NCBI GenBank assembly: GCA_020536535.1
Contig: JAHLWZ010000423.1
Location: forward strand, 66,252-130,251
Direction of reading: 5' to 3'
Length of the DNA stretch: 64,000 nt
From: Pelomyxa schiedti
Lineage: Eukaryota; Evosea; Pelobiontida; Pelomyxidae
Part shown: positions 36,500 to 47,439 of the stretch, piece by piece
Numbering within the stretch: the first letter of the stretch is position 1
Layout of the letters: every line of letters begins with the position of its first letter
The notes under the pieces: model-generated
Seen by the model: only the letters and a program-made list of their open reading frames with translations
Told to the model about the DNA's origin: nothing
Database searches by the model: none
Position numbers and translations under genes: made by a program

Positions 36500-38690
36500 T
36501 CAATTTGCAACTTTGAACTTTTGTTTGAGTGGGCCCAGTGACTGTCCAGCTTCTTCCAGCTTCTTGAAGAGACCAGATAAAACTATGGACTGGTTAGGAT
36601 TGTGTGAGAAAGGATCACAATTGGTGCCTGCTTTGTCGCCAGCCGAGAGAAACATCAAAAGCATGTTAATTCGTCTGACGTTAATGAGACCACCCAAGAA
36701 GGCAGCCGTTTTGGAAACGTCAAGGCTGAAAAGTGAAGTGAAAAGATAACACTAGATTTCACTAACTTACATTGGACCGAAGTCATTAAGTGCGGAAGTA
36801 ATCTTTGTGAATAATTCTGCCCCAAGTGAATCTTGGAATATCTTAGGCAATGCTGTGGGATCCAGTGACTGTTGAGTGGTTAACGCTTGTATACAATCTA
36901 CTAATCTTACCAATAAAAATTTGGCTTCCATCTCACGTACTCCTTGAAGGGAGCTCCATGCTGTCTGGAATTCATATGGGTTGCGTGGAGGTGCAGTAGG
37001 AATTGAAACAGGTATGTTAACAGTGGGTTTGAGTACTGTAGTTTTGCTGATCTGCATTTTTTTCCCCCCATCAATTTGGTGGACATAAAGGAATGGACAT
37101 ACATTTCCCTTAGGAGGAACTGTGATTTCTGATGTAGGTGTGGATGTTGTCACCTCTTCTACAAGAAGAGGGGTCTTTCTATTGCCATCTCGAGATTCTT
37201 CTGGAGTCGGCAGCGGTATTGGTGCAGCTATGGATGTTTCTGGCAGTTTTGGTGTTGGTAAAGTGGTTGCGTGTGTTTCAGGTGTTGTAGTTGTAGGAAT
37301 GACTGTAGGAGTGGGTGGTAGGGTTGGAGTCAGTGTGGGTACAACTGCGGGGGCAGGATTCCCTGTTGCAGGTGGCAGTGAAGGGGTGATGGTTGGCACT
37401 TGGTGAGATTTTGGTGTTTCAGATAGTTCTGGCTTCGTATTCTCCACTTGTTTTGGTAATTGCGGGTGGTCATCATCAATCACTTCGACTTTCCTCCTTT
37501 GGGGTGCAGGTGCCTGGGGCTGAGAAGAAGTGCTGGAATTTAATTTAGCTGCAGTCATGCCATTGATCACTTTTACTTCCTGCAATGCTTGTTTGTTCCC
37601 TGGCTCGAGTGTAACTAGCTTGTCAAGATCTTTCTAGCACGTGAGATGGGTTTTAGCACTTGTACTTTTCTACCAGAGAGGGCACCGCTGTAATCATGCA
37701 GAAATTTCCTGGCCAGAGCTCTCCTAAACAATGCTTTGGTAAAGTCTGGATCACTGTTGAGGGCTATACTACTATCGGATTCAGCTTGCTTGTATCTACG
37801 CAATGTAAGTCAGCTATCTGGAAAGGTCTTATTAATACTTCTCTAAGTTGAGATAACACTGAGCTCTATTAGCAGGGTAAACGGGATTCTTTGGATCGCA
37901 CGTCATAGCATTTGTGTAGTGCTGAATGGCATCCCAGTATTTCCCTTTTCTGAACAAGTCATTACCCTGTGGCAGGAATTTTTATTGTGCTGCAACGTCT
38001 AGAATATAGGATGTTGTGCAGATCCACTAGGAGAATGTACGAAAACAAACCTTTTCTTTCTCAGATTCAGCTTCCTTCTTCTTATCTATTGGAGACACCA
38101 CCTTTGGTGTAGATGTTGGAGAGCTATCCACCTGATTCAAGGCCTTGTCCTATGTGATTTCTCTTGTCAGCGTTTTTTTTTTTTTTTTTTTTTTTGCCAG
38201 AGTATACCACGTCAAATTTGTCCCAAGCGCGATAATCAAAGCTGTTGATTCTTTGTGTAGAATCTTTTGTATTTGGAGAGGGGGACACAGCAGGAGGTTG
38301 TGCAGAAGTTTGAGAATTGGTGAGTGAAGGAGTAGTGTGAGTCGTGGTACTGGCATTAGGTTGTGGAGCAGATGATTCTGATTGTGCAGTAAGTGGCTCC
38401 AAGTCAACGGAAATGGATGGCCTCACTGGGGGCAGTTCATAATTCTGTAATACATTCAAGTCATTTTTTTTTTGTTGTTGTTGTTGTTGGAGTAAAATAA
38501 CAAATGCCTTAGTAGCAGTAACATCACAACTGGGTTCCGTTTCGCGAGCCTCCAACCACCTAATGACAGGTCAAACACCAAAACAAAAACGCCTTGCAAA
38601 GGCAAACTTGTTCATCTTTTCCAAGTAGTTTCGAACAGCTTCATCCGTTTTTGCCTTCGCCGACAATGCCCGGTCACCTGCCGCTGCCAT
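36500..38690 (-). CDS. RPAP3: RNA polymerase II-associated protein 3 (RPAP3), HSP90 co-chaperone
   Basis: Minus gene with ATG at 38690 (MAAAGDRALSAKAKTDEAV), head-to-head with the RNase P subunit gene only 94 bp away. A second exon carries a short polyQ run (six Gln) and SFDYRAWDKFDVDKAL, the conserved lead-in to the TPR domain. TPR repeats follow: GNDLFRKGKYWDAIQHYTNA, PANRAQCYLNLE, and RYKQAESDSSIALNSDPDFT, KALFRRALARKFL. After a Pro/Thr-rich linker comes the RPAP3/monad-binding C-terminal domain: NPYEFQTAWSSLQG, ALPKIFQDSLGAELFTKITS, GLINVRRINMLLMFLSAGDK. In animals RPAP3 bridges HSP90 to the R2TP (RUVBL1/2-PIH1) complex that assembles RNA polymerases, snoRNPs and PIKKs. One intron (about 38200-38160) holds a long A/T homopolymer. 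The exact first intron join near 38590 is not resolved. Confidence 0.85.
38166..38196. repeat. T-homopolymer in RPAP3 intron
   Basis: An almost pure run of about 27 T (A on the coding strand) near the donor side of the intron; likely length-unstable and a possible sequencing-error point. Confidence 0.8.
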
Positions 38691-38783
38691 CACAATCAAC
38701 AAACCACTTTTCCTCTAAACAGATCCCCGGAAGGATCAATTTCCAGAACCCAGAGACCCACCATCAACACCGAGCCACCCACA
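38691..38783. promoter_or_regulatory. 93-bp divergent promoter between RPAP3 and RNase P subunit genes
   Basis: The start codons of RPAP3 (-) and the Rpr2-type gene (+) lie 94 bp apart, so both transcripts must start within this spacer or inside the other gene's 5' region. The spacer has no TATA-like element that I can see. Confidence 0.45.
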
Positions 38784-40199
38784 ATGAGCAGCACATGGAG
38801 CGGAGCCAGGGTGGTGCAGCAGGCGCGGCGGGACAGGGAGGCGAGGGAGCGCGCGCAGGAGGCGACCGAGGGGGCGCTGAGGTTCGGGAGCGCGTCGGCC
38901 AAGTTCGACGCGCTGACGGCGCAGTTCCTGGTGGACGGCGCGGCGGCGTGCGCGGGGGCGGGCGCGGGGGCCGCCGCGGGCGAGATGCTGCGCGCCGCCA
39001 GGTGCCTGGCCCGCGCCTCCCGCGACGAGGTGCGCGCCACCCTCGACGGCGTGGTCGGCGGCGCCAGGGCCTGCCGCGGGTGCTCGGCCCTGTGGGTCCC
39101 CGGGGTGAACGTCAGCGTGAGGACGTGGAGGAGGAAGACGAGGAGGGCCGGGACTGGGACGGGGAGGGGGAGGGGGCGCCGCGGGAGGGCGAGGAAGCGG
39201 CTTGGGAGACCCGGCGAAAAGAGGAAGAATCCATCGTCAGCGGTGTCTGCAGTTGCGGCGGAAACAGAAACAGAAAAAGGAAAAGGGACGGCACATCCAA
39301 CTGCCGTTGCGAGTGCCACTGCGAGTACCAGTGGTGCGGGTGCTGAAAATTGTGTTGGGGGTTCCAAATCCAAATCTGGTGAAATGGGGGGAGGAGCCAA
39401 GAAACGACGGATTGATGTGAGGAAGTGGACACCGGTGTCCGCAGTTGTGAAAAAACCTATCAGGTTCAGGGAGCGGCTCAAATCAAAACAGTGGCGCCAC
39501 AACCTACACGACAGAAAATTCGGAGAAAACGAAATGGATGATTCGGCACCAGCCTTCAATTTTGACGGTGATTCCAGAGACTCTGACATGGCTATCAAAC
39601 TCCCCACGAAAAAAACGCGCAGAATGGCTAAAATTCTCTACATCTGCAGACTATGTGGGCACGTGGAGAGCTTCGCAATACCACACGATGTTGATGGTCC
39701 CCCCAGGAGCATCAAGCATCTGCTGCCAGATAATCAGCCCATAACCACCACCAAAAAATTACCATCCACTTCCAGGACACCATCCCCCACACTCGTCGTT
39801 TCCAGGTCACAATCTCCAAAGCCTGTTCTCACCAGAACACCTTCCCCTGTTCCAGGTTCAATCCCAGTAACCGTTCCAACACGAGCACATTCCCCTGCTC
39901 CAATTGCAGTTGCCATTCCAAAGCGAACACATTCCCCAGCTCCCATACACACCCGAACACCTTCACCACATACAGTTCCTCCGCGAATACCTTCCCCGGT
40001 ACCTGTACATGCACCTGTACCCTCACGAGTACCTTCCCCATCTAGTTATAGAGCAGTCACTCCTCCTTTACCAATCACCATCATTCAACCAAAACCAAAA
40101 CAAATACCCAGCCTTCTTTCCTGTGAGGAACGGAGAAAGAAGAACACAGAGGAAGACATTGACCACCTCCTTGAACTCTTGGCATCAGATGACACCTAA
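38784..40199 (+). CDS. RNase P/MRP protein subunit, Rpr2/Rpp21/Snm1 family, with large insertion
   Basis: Intronless, 471 codons from ATG 38784. Residues about 35-115 follow the Rpr2/Rpp21 plan: helical FDALTAQFLVDGAAACA...ARCLARASRDEVRATL, then CRGCSALWVPGVNVSVRTWR, the first zinc-ribbon Cys pair (Cys97, Cys100) with the family's PGVN.xVR motif. The second pair (Cys288, Cys291) appears in LYICRLCGHVESFAIP, matching the usual TC..CGH ending. About 187 residues of basic, Ser/Gly-rich and acidic sequence separate the two pairs, where family members have roughly 25-35. The C-terminal 165 residues are a Pro-rich tail with many TPSP/THSP repeats and a last acidic helix EEDIDHLLELLASDD. The family's role is pre-tRNA 5' processing (RNase P) or pre-rRNA processing (RNase MRP). 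The first 350 bp are extremely GC-rich. Confidence 0.72.
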   Translation: MSSTWSGARVVQQARRDREARERAQEATEGALRFGSASAKFDALTAQFLVDGAAACAGAGAGAAAGEMLRAARCLARASRDEVRATLDGVVGGARACRGCSALWVPGVNVSVRTWRRKTRRAGTGTGRGRGRRGRARKRLGRPGEKRKNPSSAVSAVAAETETEKGKGTAHPTAVASATASTSGAGAENCVGGSKSKSGEMGGGAKKRRIDVRKWTPVSAVVKKPIRFRERLKSKQWRHNLHDRKFGENEMDDSAPAFNFDGDSRDSDMAIKLPTKKTRRMAKILYICRLCGHVESFAIPHDVDGPPRSIKHLLPDNQPITTTKKLPSTSRTPSPTLVVSRSQSPKPVLTRTPSPVPGSIPVTVPTRAHSPAPIAVAIPKRTHSPAPIHTRTPSPHTVPPRIPSPVPVHAPVPSRVPSPSSYRAVTPPLPITIIQPKPKQIPSLLSCEERRKKNTEEDIDHLLELLASDDT

Positions 40200-40284
40200 A
40201 GAAAAAAAAAACCACAAAAAACCTTTATCCAAAAAAGAGACTTCAATTCATTATCATTATTTCCAGAAACAGGCACCAACACTT

Positions 40285-42714
40285 TCAGAAGCCCACAGCA
40301 CATCCATCTTTTCTCATCTCAGAAGCAGCATAGTAGACACCTCCCTTGCGTGCAATTGCTTGGTAGCCACCAAATAGGCCCCTGCCACCTCCCTGTGGTG
40401 ACAGGATGTGCCCCATGTGTGTAAGGGAATCTCGTATGTGGTCCGGCATAGTGTCCTCAAGGTGAAGTATTCCCTTCCCACCTGTTGCTCCTTCATGACA
40501 CCACCTTACAGCGTCACCTGCACAAAGGAGATTGGAGTGAGTGTTAGTGTGCTGCCATGGAATTTGGGGTTTGGAAAAGTGTACCGGCCTCTTGGACATT
40601 CATTCCAAAGTCGATCATGTTGCACAGAACCTGAACGTGGCCCTGGGGTTGCATGTCTGCCCCCATCACTCCAAATGACATGGCGAAATCTTGCTCAGTA
40701 TTTTCCACAAAACCGGGGATGATGGTATGGAAAGGCCTCTTGCATGGAGCATACAAGTTGGGATGCTGATCACTTGTGCCGATTGAAAAGAGTGACCCTC
40801 TGTTCTATTGTATGTTACAACTACCAACTTCAGTAAGACAGACCTGCAAAGGAAAGCCAAGACCGGGAGGAACCAGGAGTGAGCCGAATTCACGGAAATT
40901 ACTCTGCATCAAAGTTTCGTTTCATTTCTCAAATAACTCATGTATTAAAGAAAGAGGTACCTGTATGAGAGAAACCATCATCCCATTTTCGTCGGCAACT
41001 TAGTTGAGTGAGAAACAGAGAGTGTGTATTATTACAACCAGTGATATACACGGTGTCTCCATGATTCATGTGTGGGTTCCCGCATTCTGCGCTGGGCATG
41101 GCCACATGTGTGTTGATGGTTGCCATCCTTGTTTTTGCATAACTTTTGCTTGCCAAACCTTCAACAGGAAGCTTTGAGAGAAGAGGATCCCCATAATAGG
41201 CCTGTGGTTAATTGTGAGAAGCGACAAGGGAGGAATCTTGCACACAGCACGATCCGCAAATGCCAATTTCTTTGCTTCAACCATCTGGGCAGTAATGTTA
41301 CTCAGTCAACTAGAATGAAAGAGAAGATATACCAAGTGAATGCTTTCAGCCGAGTTGTGTCCTAAACCAGCTAAGTCACAATTTTCCAGTATATTTAGAA
41401 TCTCCAGAACTACCAAGCCCTGGCTTTTGGTGGGCACATGAAAGAAAAAAAATCTTTGCGTACTTGTGTGTTAGGTGGCAGTTCGTAAATGTTGTATCCA
41501 CGGTAGTTAGTAGAAACGGGATCAACCCACTCTCCCGAATGTGTCGAGAAGTCATCACTCTTCAACCAGACGCCATTCTGTGACCCCCAGGTGGATACAA
41601 CATCAGGTACAGAGGTTTTGTAGAAGTAGTCTCTCCCTCCTTCGAAATGTTAGGTTGGGTGTGTTCTATTGACTCGAAGGGTAACCAGTTGCAATCCCTT
41701 CAAGAGTATGGGCCAGATCAGGATTGGTAAAGATTTCACCCTCTTGTGGTGCTGGGTAATGTTAATACAGCCAAAATAAAAGGAAATGAAAATAACGAAG
41801 TGAACAAGAAAAGTAGGAACGAAACCTATGCCATTCCGCGTAAATGTGTGGAGGAATCCATCTGTGGCATGAGGATGGGAACCATTTGACGTCAAGAAGT
41901 TCCTGTTTTGCTTGAACGCCTCAACACTGTTACCCCATTGCCACCTATGAGTGGAGTGGGTTAGTGCGCTAATGGCAAACGGTACCTGTGAAACTCACGC
42001 AATAACCTGAGAGACTGGAAATCCTTTTGTGGCGTATGAAATTGCAGGGGACAGAAGCTGAGACATTGGGAGCCTTCCAAATTGCTGGTGAAGAGCAAAC
42101 CACCCATCAACACAACCAGGAACCGTGACAGACAGAGGGCCAAAAGGGGGTATCGAAGTGGATGCTTCAGTGTTGTTCAGAAAAGTACAGAACAGGGAGG
42201 ATGAAGCAAACATGGTATCAGGGACATGAGTGTCTGGTAGTCCAGGGACTTTGGGGACCTCCCACTGGCGTTATATCCTCTAATTGTCCTCGACCTAGAT
42301 GCACTATTACATGTCGGGACAGTACTGACAAGTGCAAACAGATCGCCACCAATTCCACATGACATAGGTTCCACCAATCCTATATCCCTCCGTTATCTAA
42401 ATATTCATATACATCAAGTAAAAGAAAAAACAAAAAAAAACCTTGTATCGCATTTGCAGCTATTGCAGCATCTACTGCAGTACCCCCGTTCCTCAAAATT
42501 TCGAGAGCCACCTAGGCAGGATCCCATAAGTATGGCGTCTTGGCCCATCCCAAGGCAATCAAAAAACCTGCGAAACCAAAGGATGTGAAGACGCGGCAGA
42601 CCCGCGAGTGGACAACACGGGACTACGTGATGAATATCTCGCAGCACCACAGACCTTACACTCGCCTCTTGCCGGCCTCACGCCAATAATCCCCCCACAG
42701 CAGCTGTGGCTCAT
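40285..42714 (-). CDS. Gamma-glutamyltransferase family protein (YwrD-type)
   Basis: Minus gene, likely ATG 42714, TGA 40285, many 40-60-nt introns. Joined exons give SRSPVLSTRGSAASSHPLVS, QVALEILRNGGTAVDAAIAA, VEPMSCGIGGDLFALV, HGDTVYITVADENGMMVSLI, QSNFREFGSLLVPPGLGFPL, SFGVMGADMQPQGHVQVLCN and MIDFGMNVQEAGDAVRW. This is the order of motifs in gamma-glutamyltransferases, Ntn-hydrolases that cut themselves and use the new N-terminal Thr (here in HGDTVYIT) to hydrolyse gamma-glutamyl bonds of glutathione-like substrates. The GDTVYI form with IQSNF, instead of the TTHxSVxD form, points to the bacterial YwrD-like branch also found in some eukaryotes. The introns show it is a resident nuclear gene. 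I see no clear signal peptide at the chosen start, so its location is open. Confidence 0.85.
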
Positions 42715-42912
42715 TTTCCCTTCACCGCAGAATCTCAGGAGTGGTACAGAAGCCTGTCGTTCAGCCGAAGCAGAGATTTTCCAGTGTTAGGTTATTCACA
42801 TCGTACCCTTCCTTCAGCCGAACGAGTTCGTTCAGAGGGTTCCCGGCTTTTCATAAGGCGAATTTTTTTTTTGTCTCAATCAATAACACTCAAAACCACG
42901 CGTGAGGGAGGG

Positions 42913-44297
42913 ATGGCAGAAAGAGCGACGATAACACGGCTTCTCAACGAGTGCAAGGAAATACGCGAGGGTCTGTCGCGGCGGGTGTGGACGGGCGGCC
43001 CCGACGCGGATGTGGCGGGGGTTGCGGGGCGGCTGGCGGCGATGGGCCACGAGGCGCTGGTGCTGGCGCAGTCGATGCACCACGAGCACGGGGCGGGGCT
43101 GGCCAAGGACATGTTCGCGTTCGGCAGGATGTGGGTCAAGTTCGCCGAGGGCAAGGCGCCCTCGTCCACCGACGCCGACGGCGGCGATGACGCCGCCTTC
43201 TGGGCCGAAATCGAGCAGCTTTTCTTGGAAGCAAAGTTGGTGGCAAAGGACGTGTGTGCCATCTGTACCTTTTTTTTTCTTTCTCTCTTTCTTTCTTCCC
43301 CAAAATGTGCTGTGGTTCACAACTACTTGGTTTGGTGTTTTTTTTTTATTTATTTATTATATCAAATACTTTTTTTTGTGTACCCCTTGGCTTATTGTTT
43401 TTCCCCACTGTAAAGTATGCTGATATTCCATTGGCTTTACGAGCTTTGGAGGGACTTACCAATGTATATAAAACAACTAACCAACTCGCAAAAGAGCTGA
43501 AGGTTTTTTATCTCTTTTTTCGCTCCAGTGCCTTTCTTGTTTGTTGAAGTTCTTAACAGACTTCAGAGGTAGCTGCTACTATTATGGAAAGCCAAGATAT
43601 GAAGACCGTTGGTAACACAGTGGCTCTTCTTGGCGCCTATACCAGAGCACTTACAACCCTCAAACGAACCGAAGATGGAGTTAATACAGCATCCCAGGCG
43701 TTTTTAGAGTTGACATTCAAGTCCTGGTTTGCACCTGCCCCAATCTTTGTAGCACTAATCACCCCTTCAAGGGACGAACTCATGTGGTTATCTTCTGTAC
43801 CCAGCTTCAACTTCCCTGGTTATCTAATGCACCACAAAACTGCATTTTATCATCTCGCCATCAGCGTTGGTGATCTCCTATCTAGTCAGTTTCTCACAGA
43901 TGGCAAACCAGAGGACTTGAGCCAAGCCTCTGCGGCCTATGAACTGGCATTAAGGATAGGCGCTATGGCAAATGATAGCAATTGGACCAGCATTGCGCAC
44001 ATCCACCAGGTTTATTCTTCCCCTACCCTAGAATTCAATCAATTAATACTCCCGAAGATAAGAGCATTTTACAAGAAGTGCTCCGCCTCTGAATTCCAGA
44101 GCATGAAAGAACTAGTCAAACAAATGGCAGAGAACATGGATCCCCCCAATCCTGAAGTAATGGAACTCCTGGCTGAAATGCAAGGGGGTCCAGGGGATCC
44201 CACTACGACTACAAGCACAGAAACAAGCACAATCACGGAAACAACTACAACCACAACAACCACTGCAACTCAACAAGAACCATCACCCGTGGACTAA
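42913..44297 (+). CDS. Helical protein of unknown function with Thr-rich tail
   Basis: ATG 42913 (MAERATITRLLNECKEIREG); exons 42913-about 43250, about 43417-43500 and about 43560-44297, separated by T-rich introns. The coding sequence is almost fully helical: MGHEALVLAQSMHHEHGAGL, WAEIEQLFLEAKLVAKD, YADIPLALRALEGLTNVYKT, VAATIMESQDMKTVGNTVAL, KTAFYHLAISVGDLLSSQFL and QASAAYELALRIGAMANDSN. The last two resemble TPR-like helix pairs. The tail after MDPPNPEVMELLAEM is a run of Thr with a few Glu/Ser. I do not recognise the family. The first exon is very GC-rich, the rest AT-rich. The long middle stretch to about 43800 reads open without an intron but contains Pro/Phe-rich sequence unlike the flanks, so a further intron near 43705-43820 is possible. 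Confidence 0.6.
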
Positions 44298-44427
44298 TGT
44301 ATCTTTGCTGTTCATATCTTTTCTCCTACACCCCCTTGTTTTGGGTCACCCAAGTGAACGATCAAAAACAAACAAAATTTTCCTTCAAAGCCGGTTACGA
44401 AGGCGTTTGATTTTTGAAAATAAAAAA

Positions 44428-45613
44428 ATGCAACAACATCAGTTAGAGTCGTTTACCAAGAGACTCAAGGTGTTACTGTGGATATCAGGCGTATGTGCAT
44501 TCGTTTGGGTGTTCATGTTAAGGGGGGTGCACCGTGTCACTGCATTTTTTTTTTTTTTTTTTTTTTTTGTTGGACAGTCCACTCCCACTCACAAAAAATA
44601 GCTGGTTGGCTTGGTAGTTTTGGCTTTGGACATCACCAAGAATGTTCTGTTTGATTACTGGTGCGTTTGCTTCAAAATGAATGAATCACACTCAACTGTG
44701 GTTTGAATTCAGGTACTTCTTCTTCTATTCCTTTGGGGTATGGCTGTGCCCTGTTGGCCTCATGGGAATTCGGAAGCGCAAGCCTCAAGCTTTGCGAATT
44801 GTCAGTACCATTGTTCTGGAATCTTTCTTGAGGAGACTGACCTTTTTGTGACAGTACGCCATTTTTGCCTTGATATGGTCTTTTGGAACCACGGCAGTAT
44901 TCTTTGATTTCATTTGGGCTATAAACACTGCTGCCTGGGTAATCTCCATTTTTCCACCCTTTTTCCAATTGCCTTTAACGTGGAGGAAAACCTCAATAGT
45001 ACGAGGACAATGAAACTGAGGCTGCCTTAAATGTTCTTATAGCCGAATTGGCCTTCATGGTTGTCCAGGGTGTTCTTTACTGTGTCACCGGGGTACTTCT
45101 TCCTCTCTTAACACTCCACAAATCCCAATCCCACAATTCCCATTCCCATTCCCATTCTCCTTCTCGTTCTCAACAAACCACCCACTTTAGTTCATGGCAC
45201 TCCGGCTGTCACGGGTCTTCATGTCCCACCTCATGCACCACGTTCCCTCATACGTTGACCCCGTGGTAGTAGTAGTCTCCCCACCCGGGTCCGGCCGACC
45301 CGAGCCACCCCCCAAGCCATCCTACCTCAACGCCCCGCCAGCCGCCGACCCCTACTCCATGCCGCCTCCCACCTACGACCCCACCACTGCCCCTCCAATG
45401 CAATACCCTCCTGCACCCAACATGCCTTATGCTGCTCCCTATGGTGGATACAACTATGCAGCCCCGCAGCCTTATCCCTCAGCCTACACTGGCGGATACC
45501 CACCAAATACTGGCTATCCACCAAACACTACCCCATACCCAGGACCTTATCCGGATCAACAACAGTACCCCCCAAGTGGGAGTGTCCAAGTGGACCCTAA
45601 GTCCCAGTTGTAA
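44428..45613 (+). CDS. Four-TM membrane protein with proline/tyrosine-rich cytosolic tail
   Basis: ATG 44428; joined exons give four hydrophobic spans: LKVLLWISGVCAFVWVFML, LVGLVVLALDITKNVLF, YAIFALIWSFGTTAVFFDFI (with YFFFYSFGVWLCPVGLMG before it) and LAFMVVQGVLYCVTGVLLPL. The last exon (from about 45192) encodes a roughly 140-residue tail very rich in Pro, Tyr and Gly (PPTYDP, GGYPPNTGYPPN, YPGPYPDQQQYPP). Such tails with PPxY-type motifs commonly bind WW-domain proteins or ubiquitin ligases; PPTYDP here is a candidate. The layout resembles MARVEL/tetraspan proteins but I cannot place it in a named family. A T-homopolymer of about 23 bases lies in the first intron (44546-44568). A possible AATAAA at 45679 follows the stop by 66 nt. 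Confidence 0.55.
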
Positions 45614-45678
45614 TTAGCGACATAAAGAAAAACAAGAGTAACAATGGCTTCCAAGTTATTGGTGTAGCCTTTGAGAAT

Positions 45679-45684
45679 AATAAA
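45679..45684 (+). terminator. Possible poly(A) signal of four-TM gene
   Basis: AATAAA 66 nt after the stop, in the short spacer shared with the convergent minus-strand gene. Confidence 0.35.
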
Positions 45685-45757
45685 TATTAAAGCCAAAAAA
45701 ACTTTTAACAAGAGGCCTTCCTCACGTGAGTAGGAATGGCATTCACACGCTTTCAAT

Positions 45758-47213
45758 TCAGGGGCTTAAAAGCTTCCGCTTGTGACCTCGGTTGGCCTCC
45801 TCACTGCTTGTAGTAGAGGAAGCGGTAGTAGTGTTGTTTGAGCCGTCATTTTGTACCCACTGTTGCATCTGCTGCCGCTGTAGTTGTTGCTGCTCAGCTT
45901 GATGCAGTAGTTGTCGGGCTTCTTGTACACAGGCCTCGGGATCACTGGTTCGTGCAAGAAGGCAAGGAATGTACAAAGCAAAGAGGTTCTTGTTTATTTC
46001 TGCAAAATCTAACACAGGTCAGACACTTGGTAGTATGGAAAAGAGACGATTACCTTTATCCATGCTATACAGAAGTTTTACAACTTTGAGCATAGTTTCA
46101 GGAGGTGCGTGCAAAGGCGGGTTGCGTAGTAGAATGTCGACCTGTGCTCCTACTCGGTGATCATGGAGCACGGTCTCGAGGAATGCTCTCTGAAGCTCAA
46201 TCGCTACAGAGGATGGTGTACTGTCTGATTGTGTATACAAGAAGGTGGTGTGGTGTGCGTGATGAGAATATGTGTATGGTTGATGTGTTGAGGCGCCCTT
46301 CGGGGAGAAGCGGTTTGACTGTTGAGCATACAAAATTCCGGGAAGAGTGGGTGAAGGCTGAACTCTGTCCTATTTTTATGTGAGTATATTACTTCCTCAG
46401 TCGAAAGACGTAGACATACCACATCCCGGAAAACTGACACTAGAACCAACGCTGATTGCTCATAGTGAGTGTGGAGTTGTAAGATTGCATCTTATATGAA
46501 CAATCAGAAAGCAAAAAGTATAGAAGCCTGCACACCAAGATAAAGGGGCAGTGCTGTAGTTGCAACAAGTGAATTAACGGCCTGAGCAAAGATGGGAGTC
46601 AAACAAAGTATGGGGAAACTAGTTGAAAATTGCCTGTTGCAACTGAGTTCTAACGAAGGTGATTACATCGTTGAGAAGTTGTTGCCCGTATCGACAGCAA
46701 CACAGGTGATACACCTGCCTTGCTGCGTGTGAGTGAGGGACCATGTAACAAAGGAAAATAAATACGGGGGCATAAAGAAGGAATGAAGGAAGGAAGTAAA
46801 TGTGATGTGCTGGCGCGTTAGCACGCGGATTTTGGTAATAAATACCTCGCAAGTTGCTCCTTCGTGCGCATTGCCATTTGCTGCTTGTTTCCAGGCCCGT
46901 TGACGCCAGATCCGCTCGCGCTCACACGCGCAGTCTCGCTCACGCTCCCAGTCGGAAAACACAGTGGCGTCTGTACAACCGCCGCCGCAGATACAACTTT
47001 TACGGAGGAAGTCTCTGAATTGGTAGGCGATGTGGCGGGTGTTGGTGTTGTCGACGAAGCGGTGGCGCGAAGTATGGTCCGCGGAGTGTTGTTGTTCTGC
47101 TGCTGTTGGTCCGCCGCTGGTTTCACAATTGACAACAAATGGGACACCGCATTGAGTACTTGTGGGAGTACTTGGTTTGCGTAAACTTCGCTGTCTACCA
47201 CTACCGCCCACAT
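45758..47213 (-). CDS. Unrecognised helical protein
   Basis: Minus gene, ATG 47213 (MWAVVVDSEVYANQVLPQV), TGA-side end at 45758. Exon 1 runs to about 46845 and holds a helical start, then a Gln/Asn/Ser/Thr-rich linker. Later exons read GQQLLNDVITFVRTQLQQAI, NSLVATTALPLYLG, HYEQSALVLVSVFRDVVC, ELQRAFLETVLHDHRVGAQV, PETMLKVVKLLYSMDK, INKNLFALYIPCLLARTSDP, and a Gln-rich end with TSSEEANRGHKRKLL. The pattern suggests a helical-repeat protein with a basic C-terminus that could be a nuclear signal. I do not recognise the family and the exon joins between 46850 and 46200 are only partly resolved. It is followed head-to-tail by nothing on this strand; its 3' end faces the four-TM gene. Confidence 0.5.
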
Positions 47214-47439
47214 CACCGTTTTGATGTTTATTTATTATTCTTGACTATGGATTTGAAAGATTTATTCAACCCGCGTCTCCATCCGAGGAATTCAGGCTTC
47301 AGTTAATTCGTCTGGGGAAGTGATTTCGGCGTTTAATCGTACGCTAAAGCAACTGTGCCAGTTAGCAACGGTGATGAAAAATATGGATGTGGGAATGTTT
47401 TTTAGTGGTGCTTAGCAGCACGACACGAAGACAAGAATG

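Noticed and set aside
38696-39607. 303-codon minus-strand frame
   Set aside because: Mirror of the very GC-rich first part of the RNase P subunit gene, which carries recognisable zinc-ribbon motifs on the plus strand.
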